A stretch of 64,000 bases of DNA from Astrothelium macrocarpum (lineage: Eukaryota > Ascomycota > Dothideomycetes > Trypetheliales > Trypetheliaceae). The stretch covers positions 1-64,000 of the forward strand of contig JAGEMR010000083.1 in NCBI GenBank assembly GCA_021030915.1. Direction: 5' to 3'. The notes beneath the pieces were generated by a model. The model was given only the letters and a program-made list of their open reading frames with translations, ran no database searches and was not told the DNA's origin. The translations under genes and the position numbers were made by a program. Positions 1-9,328 of this stretch are shown piece after piece (position 1 is the first letter of the stretch; each line of letters starts with the position of its first letter).

Positions 1-33
1 GTTTGAAATTTGGTGGTGTGGGAAACATTGAGT

Positions 34-64
34 GTGCACCTCGTGCGACCGTGCACCTCGTGCG
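34..64. repeat. 14-bp direct repeat in non-coding edge sequence
   Basis: The 14-mer GTGCACCTCGTGCG occurs at 34-47 and again at 51-64, separated by three bases. The rest of positions 1-364 is AT-rich sequence in which I see no gene, RNA or mobile element. The repeat may be a chance duplication or the edge of something outside the window. Confidence 0.5.
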
Positions 65-364
65 GAGCACTCCTAGTCATCCCGCGGGAATCTCCCGAGA
101 CTCCTCACCACGAATCAGATAGATACTTCAATAATTTATTTTTTAACAGACGATCTAAGAACCAAAGCTAGGTTTTGTTTTTAATATTCATATCAGTTTT
201 GATTTGGAATTCAATCATATTTGAATTATCTATTGATTTACGCGGGTCTTGGTACAAGATTCGAAGTGGAAACATTAAAACAATGAGACGGGTTGACTAC
301 GTTTTCTTCGAGAATCTCCAAACACTATAACAACACAGTTTAGTTTGAGGCCTTGTCTGTCCAC

Positions 365-942
365 TTATGGCGGCAATTCATGTTTCTTGCAGGGACCTTC
401 ATGGAGAATTGTATGAGCAGGTACAACACCAGATTCGGTCGGAATCTGGAGCAACAGCGATTCCGTCTCGAACACAGTGACATGGCCCGTGTGGCTATAA
501 GCGGCGGTATCCGCGGCGAAGATGAAGCCGTCTCGGCCACCGTTGACAATTGCCGCGTTGGCAGTTCCGGGGGCGGTAATATTAGCTCTACCAGCAAGCA
601 GGACTACATACCTTGAATTTTGGAGGTTAGCGACTTGTATCGATGAGTCCAAGCAAGACTTCAAGCATACTGAACTGCAGGGGCCACATGAATCCCGTAG
701 TTTGTTCCTCCCGGGAGGATACTGTAGGTTGCATTGGCGAGATTGCCTAGCTGTGTCGTGATGAAGGTATCGGTCGAGTTGCCCGAAGCTGTCACAAAAG
801 GAGATAGCAGCTGCCAGCACTGTATGACCGAAACACCATCGTTGGTCGCGGCCGTTGTTGTCATATTCAGATACTCAGATACAGAGACCTGGATACCAAA
901 AAGCAATAAAAGAAGAAGGTGAAATGACCGGAAACCAGCCAT
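365..942 (-). CDS. Small secreted protein, conserved fungal family
   Basis: Two exons (942-671 and 611-365) joined across a 59-bp intron with GTATGC donor and a CTAAC branch site give 172 residues. The start is followed by a clear signal peptide (MAGFRSFHLLLLLLFGIQVSVS). The mature part has three N-glycosylation sequons near the N-terminus and a second half with a GG-RDGFIFAADTA segment and a C-terminal HTILHEGPC stretch. I recall this layout from a widespread family of short ascomycete secreted proteins without known function, possibly a small beta-sandwich or cupin-like fold. Nothing suggests an enzyme active site. The neighbourhood downstream of its promoter is gene-free. Function is unknown; secretion is inferred from the signal peptide. 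Confidence 0.8.
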
Positions 943-2707
943 TTTGAGAGATGCAAGATGTGTGTGATATAAAGGTGCTTGAGCAAAGAGGGATTTACGA
1001 CAGGTGAATGAAAGAGCAGACTTCTCGTCTCTTTACTTGTCAAAGCAGAGTGATATGTACACCGCCCAGGCGCATCCGGTGAATAAGTTGTGACCGGCGA
1101 ATCCTTCGGAACTGTGCTCATATAGTCTGATTGGATGAGAAAAATGGATTTAAGAAGGCTTTTCAGGAATTTAAGAAACTTGCTAAGCATTAAATCAAAT
1201 CTGGTATCGGGTGAGAAGGATCATTACAGCTCAACACATGAGACGTTGTTCCGTCAGCCTTGATCTTTCGAAGCTACTCTCAATTTATGAAATTACCCAT
1301 ATTGGTACGATTTCCAAGATCATCAGCACTATCCACCGCAGACGAGTTGGCGGTGTAAGAGGTCAAAAGCTTGATTATTCTAACAATTAAGCTATGGCGA
1401 GATGATAAGCCCTGATTACGAGCTAGTGACTAGCGTAGTTAGCTACCTTAATATCTACCAAAATCGATAGCCTCGACTCTAATTCCCGTAACACAGAGGT
1501 TCATTGTTGGGTTTGGTAAAGTATACAAAGTACTTCCATAGACTCCAGAGCTCCGCGCGGGAACTCCTTGATAGATTATTGGCTCAAGGCTTAAAACTTC
1601 CTGTATCAATCAATTGCGTTGACGTCTACAGCATGTGCGGCCGTGGTCGCCTGACGTAGGCAGTTGTGATACGGCAATTACAAGGTTCAGCAGCTGCATC
1701 TTTACCCATGGCCTAGGGGGTGGCTCGAATGGAGTCGAGAGGTGTTAGCAGCCGCTTCGTAGCACAAGATCCGCTACAAGGCCACCAGTACAGTCATTCC
1801 GATCGAGTCTGGGCGTGAGAACGGCGTGTTGGTAGGTGCTTAGGCACGTAATCCATATCCCACCTGCGTGAAGCCGCTGGACTAGATGGCTTTTTATGCA
1901 GATTACGCGATTGGCTCTTTGGTAGATGCGGCAAAAGGACCCCCCTTTTCTTTTTTTTTTTCGTCTTCATCCCACGTCACCTAAAAGATTCTTCTACTTT
2001 TACGCTGTTTTCATTTGTTGATCAACGTTTGCAGCAGAAGGTGGAGCCTGAAAGGTATCAAGCTCATTTAAAACTAATATGGAAGGGCATTAGAATTCTT
2101 AAGAAGTGAAGAAAAAAGGACTGGGATTGTAAGAATGCTATGGACTAACTTGGAAAACTGCTGATACTATTTCGGCATGAGATTCTACTGGCCTTCTGCG
2201 TGAGACGAGTTGATTTACAAAGAAGACATATTGACACGGCGGCATGTGATTCACCACCGCATCTAGACGCGACCATCCTTGCGATTTGTAGGAATGCCTA
2301 GCAACAAGACCACACAGGTTGAGATGTGGGGCCTCTCGGAGTAATCTCTCCGAGTACAGAGACCCCAGTAGAAAAAATCCTCCCCGACGAACCTGTCTGG
2401 AGAATGCATATAATGATATCATCTTTGATAATTTATCAAAACAAAAAGGCTGACTATTTGTTATTGAAGACACGTACCGTTGATTCCCCTTTACCAGCTT
2501 AATTCTCAGCTTTGCTACGCCTGAATGATGTCTTTGGCTATGCAAATCTGAATTGAATATGAGAAACTAAGCGATATCTCAATTGTTCAGTGCCTCTGGT
2601 GCTCATTGATAGAAGAACATGGTATAAGAAGAAAAAGGTAGAGAAGTAATAGAGTTTTCATCCCAAAAGTTGCCAGCAGCGCACCTCACATCTCGCCGTC
2701 AAAGTGA
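943..2707. other. Gene-free stretch
   Basis: About 1.8 kb upstream of the secreted-protein gene. Open frames here (for example minus-strand 2138-2545) show no recognisable domain, no convincing splice partners and no codon pattern resembling neighbouring genes. A poly-pyrimidine run lies near 1945-1965. I see no tRNA, repeat array or transposon ends. Confidence 0.5.
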
Positions 2708-3022
2708 GGGTCAGCGGTTCTCCATGGAACTATAACACTCACAGCCGGAGGATTGGGGACATTGATTGGGGACGAAAGCATCAGCCTGGGGAGCGCTGGA
2801 CCGGTGCTCAATGGCACAACAACAGAGAGCTGGAGCCGCGTTACCATGGATCCAGGCGCGTCCACAGTTTCTATCCCAAGCGCAGCGTTGCCGCCAGGTG
2901 CGAGTAACACTGATACCTCAACGACAAGTAGCGTAGAGACTGGGAGCGCATCACACAGATATGGACAAGTTCATGTCGTGATAGTTTTGGCATTTACGGA
3001 TGTCATGGGCTATATCTGGTGA
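2708..3022 (+). pseudogene. 3' fragment of a Ser/Thr-rich, probably GPI-anchored cell-surface protein
   Basis: The frame open from 2708 reads a degenerate repeat typical of fungal wall proteins: a GTITLTAGG segment followed by LIGDESISLGSAGPVLNGTT, then a Ser/Thr-rich spacer (DTSTTSSVETGSAS) and a hydrophobic tail ending at a stop at 3022. That order (TLTAGG / SLGS repeats, Ser/Thr linker, hydrophobic C-terminus) is usual for GPI-anchored ascomycete proteins. A TGA at 2705 closes the frame upstream, and I find no 5' exons, start codon or signal peptide in the preceding 1.7 kb. It could be the last exon of a gene with unrecognised upstream exons, but a decayed remnant fits better. Confidence 0.4.
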
Positions 3023-3738
3023 ATGGAAGAGGGCCTTGTTTTTTTATAAGGGCTATGTCCCAATCACATGAACCCAAGTCATTTTTTCGAACAGGTTTGA
3101 CACAACATTTCCTCAGGCTACCTCAATCGCTTCAGAGTGCTTGCTGTGTGGTATTCAGAAGGAAAATAATCTTCGATCTGCTAAATTTGTAGAGGAGTCT
3201 AAGTAAGAGATCGGGATAGATGGAAAGGTAAGTGATTCGATGAATACAGATCCCAGATGGCACTAGTCCATAGCTCTTTAATCGCATATTCATGAACTAA
3301 ATTTCGATTTTGCGTTTGATTAGGGACTTTGGGGTACTGGAGAGTGGAAAATGCGGTTGAATGGCATGGTGGGGATAACATCTGTGCAAAGGTTGTGCGC
3401 TCTACAGGCTTCAATTTGACAGTTAGGTATAAGTTAAGCCGTGGTTGCGTCAACGTCTCGACTTCAAACCAATCGAACTTGTCGCAACAATGATATTTGC
3501 GTGGTTTCTGCGGCCGGCGGAGGCTAAAATTGCTGTGAAAACTACTCCGAAGCCACTTACATAACAGCTGCATGCTGGTCTCTCGGCCTGAGGACGCTAA
3601 AAGTGCTGTGCAGGAGCCGCAGGGCAATGACACAGTCGCCAAGGTTTTGTCCTCTCAAAGTTTTTGACCTACAGGCATAGGTACTCACCTCAAAGCTAGC
3701 CCTGTCTCTTCAACACTCAGCCTGAGCACACCAAGCAC
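3023..3738. other. Intergenic region upstream of MRM2-like gene
   Basis: No supported gene. A 147-codon minus-strand frame (3199-3642) has no recognisable domain, and I treat it as chance. The last 100 bases presumably hold the promoter of the plus-strand methyltransferase gene. Confidence 0.5.
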
Positions 3739-4969
3739 ATGAGCACACCAAGCTTCCGTCGAAGGCTTGCAGCTCATCCACCATGGAAATTTCCAATCCC
3801 TAGATTACCCATTTACTGGGCCAATACCTCCTGGTCCATCTTTCATCTCCTCGTCCACCACCAGCCCTGCTCACCGTCCTCTTCCTCCACAAGATGGAAA
3901 GCCCGCCAATCGCGCGACCGCTTCGCCAAAGACGCCCGCGTGCAGGGCCTCAAAAGCCGCGCCGCCTTCAAGCTGCTCGAGCTGAATGAGAAACACCGAC
4001 TCTTCCAACCGGGCAACACCGTCGTCGACCTGGTGAGGCTTCCACGCTCCCCTCCCTTTTGTTGCAGAGTCGTGGCAGCTGTCAGCGCAAGAGCTAAAGT
4101 TTTTTTTTATAGGGCTACGCCCCCGGCTCCTGGTCCCAAGTCGCCATCACGCGCGTCACCCCCGGCGGCCGTGTCGTTGGCATCGACGTCATCCCTGCGC
4201 AGCCGCCGCGGGGGGTCTCGACTATCCAGGGTAACTTCCTGAGTCCCGCTGTGCAGGCGGAGGTGGCGCGGTATGTGCGGGATCGGGAACTCGGGCGGTC
4301 GCGGTGGAATCAAGCGACTGGCGATGAGGGGGAGGTGGTTGGGGAGGAGAGCAGTTATTTGGAGAGGGAGAGTAGTACGAGGGTCAGCGGTGGGTTGGAG
4401 GGGAGTGGGGACGAGGGAGTGGAGGAGGGAGTGGAGGAGGGGGTGGAGGGGATGAACCAGAAGGAGAGGGATGAGAGGATGGGGCGGGTGGTGGATATGG
4501 TGTTGAGTGACATGTCAGAGCCCTGGGAGCAGACGAGTGGGTTTTATATTAGGAGTCTTACTGAGCCGTATGTTAGGATGATGAATACCAGTGGAGTCCC
4601 ATTCAGAGATCACGTTGGTAGCATGGTGGGTGATTGGTCGATGCCATTTTCTAAAAGTAACATTGGCTAAGCATTGTGATAGGATCTGTGCATGGCAGCA
4701 TTGACATTTTGTTACGATACATTACGAGCAGGAGGCCATTTTGTCTGCAAATTCTATCAGGGCGCAGAAGACAAAGCACTCGAAAAGAAACTCAAGCGGT
4801 TGTTCACCAAAGTACACAGAGACAAGCCCGATTCATCACGAAGCGTATGCTCAGCAGTACGAGACTTTTATGTCATTAATTGACCGCGAGATAGGAATCC
4901 AAAGAAGCGTACTTTGTTGCTTTGAAACGAAAATCCGACCCAACGCGAGAAGAAGTCTTTACAGACTGA
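3739..4969 (+). CDS. MRM2: Mitochondrial rRNA 2'-O-ribose methyltransferase (FtsJ/RrmJ family)
   Basis: Four exons (3739-4032, 4113-4625, 4683-4844, 4895-4969) give 347 residues. The family transfers a methyl group from S-adenosylmethionine to a ribose 2'-OH of mitochondrial large-subunit rRNA. The SAM-binding motif VVDLGYAPGSWSQVA is created exactly by splicing intron 1. The K-D-K-E catalytic tetrad is visible: Lys in GLKSRAAFKLLE, Asp in VLSDMSEPW, Lys in GGHFVCKFYQGAED and Glu in ESKEAYFVALKRK. An acidic Gly/Val/Glu-rich insertion of about 55 residues interrupts the domain after the second strand region, longer than I expect for the family. The N-terminus (about 45 residues, Arg-rich start) could be a targeting sequence. 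The start codon is the least certain part. Base composition changes from C-rich to G-rich along the gene. Confidence 0.88.
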
Positions 4970-5078
4970 ACCTCCATGAAGAACGCGACAACCAATGACA
5001 TCCAGTCTACAATAGATAAATCCAAACATGCAAAAACTTCAAAAAACACAATCCACTACGTCCAATTAGAGTCCAATC

Positions 5079-7106
5079 TTACTTCCCCATCGCCTTGCGA
5101 TCCTTCTTCAATGGGGAGAACTGAAATCCCTCCTCCGTCGTAATCACACTCCCATCTACCTTCTTCGCCTTCTTTGCCGCAAGCGCTCCCAATGCCCTCT
5201 GTCCGCCGAAGAAAAGGCCTCGGCCCACATTGCTCTGCTTCGCGCCCACTCCGCCACCATCTTCCTCTTCTTCGACATCGAAGAGCGTGGCGCCTAGCCC
5301 GGACGAGCCGAAGAGCTTCCTCTTCTTCTTGCGCTCTGGCGCGGGCTCTGCGTTGAATGTCGCAAAGGAGGCGAGCGATTTGCGGTGGGGTGCGGGTTTG
5401 GGGACCAGTGTTTTGGTGCCAGCAGTGGAGGCAGCCGGGGATTGGGTCGCGTTGGTGTGTTTCTCGACTCTGGAAGCACCGACGGGTTTGAGGACCGGGA
5501 AGCTGGTCACAGTGGTGGTGCTTGCGGTTTCGTTTTCGGAGCCTTCTTCTGTGACGGCTTCGAGCCGGCGGGGAACTGAGGGCTTCTTACGTGCGACGGC
5601 TGTTTCGGATTTGGCAGACTTGGTTTTGGGATTTGCTTTGTCGGGCGCTGGGGCGAGAGGTTTCGGTTTGGTGGTTGTGGGCTTTTTCACTGCGAGGCTG
5701 GGGGCTGCTGATGGGGTTCTTTGGCCAGCCTCATCGTCTGAGGTGTCATTTCCTGCCGTTCTCATGGCTATATCATCTTCGACGGGGCTCTCGGGGGCCA
5801 CGCTGGTAGTGCGGTTGAGAAAGGGCGTGATTGAGAATGTCGACTTGTCGCCAAGGACGCTGGCTCCATGCTTTGTTCTCTTTGCTTGCACACCATCTCC
5901 AGGAGTTCCAATGGCCGCGTCTGGATCTTCAGATGCGGCGTTGCGCTTGCGCGGATTTTTGATAGGCTTGGTGCTGGGTCTAATGGCAGCACTTGCGGCA
6001 GCTCCTTGTAGCTTGGCTAGTTCGGCTTCTGTTTCTTTGAGCTTGTCTTTGGTTGACCTCAGCTTCGTTCGGAATTGATTCAATTTTTCTTCCGATGATT
6101 CAAACTTCCTCTGGATTGTTTCTCCAGCCTTGACTGCCTCCGCGTGTTCCCGTCTTGCTTCTCTCAATTCGTCCTCAAGCTTCTCAATCCTGGCACTTTG
6201 TTGCTCACCCTTCTTTCCAGCCTTAGTGTCTTTGGTTTGGGCTTGTTTTGCCTTGCGCTTTTCATTCTCAATCTCCTCTCGAGCTTCTTGGAGTGCGCTC
6301 TGAATTCTCTCCCGTTCTTGCTTCTCTCTCGAGAAGTCTTTGCGAAGATCTTCCAGTTGAGTCTCTTGAATGACGTCGCGCGCGTTACTTTTCCTCCCTT
6401 TGTCAAGTATTCTCTGAGCTGATCGTTTCTCATTTTCGAGCTCGACTTGAAGGATGCTGAGTTGTCTTTGTAGCGCAAGCTTTTCGCCAAGGGCTTGTTG
6501 ATGGGACACAGTTTGAGTTCGGAGGTACTCGAGCTCTGGTTTGAGGATAGATAATTCTCGCGACAATGAAAGCTTCTCTTTCAAAAGTTTATTCGAGTCG
6601 GTAGAAGCGAAATACATGGCGTTGAGTTCCATCTATCAATATGGTTAATTTGCAATAGTTTGGAGGTTATCGAGCCTGTCTGGCTTACTCTTGCCGTTTC
6701 AACTGCTCTGTTCTTCAGTCGCAACTCCTCTGTTAGATGCTGCGCATTTTGTAGCGCCTCATCTTCGCGCAATTGTGCTTCACTGACATCCTTTTCCAGT
6801 GCATCGCCACGATCTTCCTCTACTCCCAGTTGATCGAGCAGATCATCATTCTCATCTTCGAGGAGCAACAGATGGAAGCGCAATCTGCGGTTGGCTTCTT
6901 CCGTATCGATAAGCTTAATAACATGGTTAGATTCTTCATGCTTCGATTCTAATGCTGCCATGGTACGTAATGATTGATAATACTGCGAAGCACGTGCTAT
7001 TCAGCGAGTGATGTTGCACGAGTGTCACTCTGGTACTTACGTTTGGGTTATACTTTGGTAAAGAGGCTAATGCGGCTAACGCCCTTTCTAATGAGGTTGA
7101 TATCAT
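5079..7106 (-). CDS. Coiled-coil protein with basic, Ser/Pro-rich C-terminal half
   Basis: Three exons (7106-7041, 6982-6689, 6632-5079) give 637 residues. The 22-residue first exon starts MISTSLERALAALASLPKY and is followed by a perfect GTAAGT donor, which supports this start over the internal ATG at 6961. Residues about 25-340 are rich in Glu, Lys, Arg and Gln with heptad-like leucines, indicating a long coiled coil. Residues about 345-600 are disordered, Lys/Pro/Ser/Thr-rich with several basic clusters suited to nuclear import. The C-terminus carries a KKKRKLFG box and a FSPLKKDRKA tail that look like conserved short motifs. I suspect a spindle, kinetochore or nuclear scaffold protein but do not recognise the family. 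It is head to head with OST3, 212 bp apart. Confidence 0.8.
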
Positions 7107-7318
7107 GTTGTTGAAATGGGATGCAACACAGTGTGCGGGCACTAGGGATATGCTTTCACGAAGGTGGGGTGGGTAGGTAGCAGGCAAGTGGAAGACGCGG
7201 ATGTAAACAAAGCGGAAGTATTTCGGATAAACTCTCGGAGAGGACAGCATACCACATCATACAAACTACCTCTACCTATTCCCCCATCTCTGTCCCTGGG
7301 GGAAATTAGAGAGCAATT

Positions 7319-8756
7319 ATGAGGTTCTTCCAAGCCCTAACAGCACTCCTGCTGCCTTTCACTGCTCTGGCTGCCAAAAAACCCACTGGTGACCGGTTCA
7401 AGGAGTATTTCAGCAAACAGCTTTCCTCTGCACCCATCAAGTTCGACGATGATCTCTATAAGCAATTGACGACTGCACCGCGCGACTACTCCATAGCCAT
7501 CCTCCTCACCGCTCTCGAAGCACGATTTGGATGTAAGTTGTGTCAAGACTTTCAGCCAGAATGGGACATACTTGCAAAGAGCTGGACAAAGGGTGACAAA
7601 AAGGGCGAATCAAGACTACTCTTTGGCACGCTGGATTTCGTAGATGGAAAGGCAACCTTCCAATCGGTAATTCAATCCCAAAATTGTTGGGCTGTAGTAC
7701 CACCTCTGACGATGTTCTTAGATGATGCTTCAAACGGCTCCTGTACTCCTCTTATTCCAGCCCACTACTGGCCCCAATGCCAAAGCCGATGCTCAACCTG
7801 TCCGATACGACTTTAATACCGGGTACGTATCATTCGCTTCCTTTTCTGCAGTCGGCTCCTGCGACTATCTGTTATGTGCTATTTGTGTCGCACCATGTTT
7901 ATGTTTGATCTTTCTTCAATATTCTCATCTTGATTCTTGTGTTTTCGTCTTCTTTTTTGATATGTTTTTATCTGTTTATATCGTTTCCATCTTGACTTCA
8001 ATGTTTTTATCTTGACTACACTGTTTTCATCTTGCATGCGATGTTTCCTTCTTGGTTACAATCTGTCATCCTGTCTATAATACTTTCATTCCAATTTAGC
8101 CATGCCCATCTTGGCAACCTCCCACTAACGCTCTTACCATAGAACCAGCGACGCCTCCCCTGTCCACGCCTGGATCTCCAGCCTTCTCCCCGACTCACCC
8201 CATCCGCCACTCGTGCGCCCCATCAACTACACCCGCATCATCGTCGGCACTACTGCTGTGCTCGGTCTCATCACCTTTGGTTCCGTTGCCTGGCCATATG
8301 TCTGGCCGTTCGCACAGAGCCGTAATCTCTGGGCTGCACTCAGCCTTCTCGCTGTCTTGCTTTTTACTTCGGGCCACATGTACAATCATATTCGCAAGGT
8401 ACCATATGTGACGGGTGATGGGCGTGGAGGATTGACATATTTTGCCGGGGGTTTCCAGAACCAATTTGGGATGGAGACGCAGATTATCGCCGCTATTTGT
8501 AAGTATTGACAATCCTGCTACGCTCCATCTCTCGTATTTTCGGCATGTTTGCAAAATGCTGACAACCACATCAGATGGCGTTCTGGCCTTTGCCACCATA
8601 TCGCTTGCTCTCAAAGTACCCCGCATGACAAATCCAAAAACCCAAGCTGTCGCAGTGGCAGTGTGGGGAGGCGTCATGTTTGGCATGTACAGCTTTTTGT
8701 TGAGTGTCTTCCGGATCAAGAATGGCGGATACCCTTTCTACCTTCCTCCCTTCTAA
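7319..8756 (+). CDS. OST3: Oligosaccharyltransferase subunit, OST3/OST6 family
   Basis: Four exons (7319-7666, 7722-7822, 8143-8498, 8575-8756) give 328 residues. The family forms the oxidoreductase-bearing subunit of the endoplasmic-reticulum oligosaccharyltransferase, which helps N-glycosylate sites near cysteines by transient mixed disulfides. A signal peptide (MRFFQALTALLLPFTALA) leads into a luminal thioredoxin-like domain with the redox motif CKLC at residues 72-75. Four hydrophobic segments follow in the C-terminal half (for example VGTTAVLGLITFGSVAWPY, LWAALSLLAVLLFTSG), matching the known four-helix topology. Intron 2 is 320 bp, about five times longer than most introns here, and is filled by a decayed 20-bp minisatellite. 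The gene converges with the SLM1-like gene and diverges from the coiled-coil gene. Confidence 0.93.
7901..8120. repeat. Decayed 20-bp minisatellite inside OST3 intron 2
   Basis: Successive 20-base blocks from 7901 to 8120 line up without gaps on a consensus close to ATGTTTTCATCTTGACTACA. The best blocks are 7981-8000, 8001-8020, 8021-8040 and 8041-8060, and the sides drift further from the consensus. Eleven blocks can be counted. The array occupies most of the 320-bp intron, leaving the GTACGT donor and the branch/acceptor region (CACTAACG ... CCATAG) outside it. Confidence 0.75.
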
Positions 8757-9328
8757 GTGGGAGGCAGCGAATGTCTTGCAGTATTTTTAGTCCACTTGGA
8801 GGGCATCTAGAAAAGTGCTTGTTCGGCATAAGGATGTGCGGCTTAGGTTTGTATTTGTAAAAGCCACATCGTGTAGCATCATGTGAAGAAGGTTCCTTAA
8901 TTCACAGTATTCGTAAAAGATCAAAAGACGTTTCTAAAGTAAACTAGACTGATTCCATCTTGTTTCGGACCTTGACTGTGTTCGACTATAATCTCGGCGT
9001 CCTTAGATAATCCACTTCTCTCTCTTGCGAATCGAACATAGGAATTGTATTTACCCTAATATCTCGTCAAAACACGATTCCGAAAGGTACTGACCTCCAA
9101 GCACTCCAGGCACGACTCATTCTTTACGAACAAACTGCAGCTAGACAGAGGATGCCCGAGAATCAACCAAGTAGAAATATCTCTCGCTACGTACGCTCAA
9201 CCTTCAAAATCAAAAAGAAAGCACGAAGCAAGAGTCAGGTATAGGAAAGGAAACCCCCCAATCCAAAGCACCCCGCTGAAGCACATCCTCCACAAATCTC
9301 AACATCCCTTTCCTTCCCTCATACCCTT
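8757..9328. other. Convergent intergenic region between OST3 and SLM1-like genes
   Basis: About 570 bp between two stop codons on opposite strands, so it should hold both 3' UTRs. No gene, repeat or terminator-like structure stands out. Confidence 0.5.

Noticed and set aside
2138..2545. 135-codon minus-strand frame
   Set aside because: No recognisable domain, no splice partners, composition like the surrounding non-coding DNA.
3199..3642. 147-codon minus-strand frame upstream of the methyltransferase gene
   Set aside because: No family resemblance and irregular composition; probably chance in promoter DNA.
5230..6078. 282-codon plus-strand open frame
   Set aside because: It lies antisense to the coiled-coil gene, which has a coherent spliced model and C-terminal motifs; the antisense frame is a by-product of the biased codon use.
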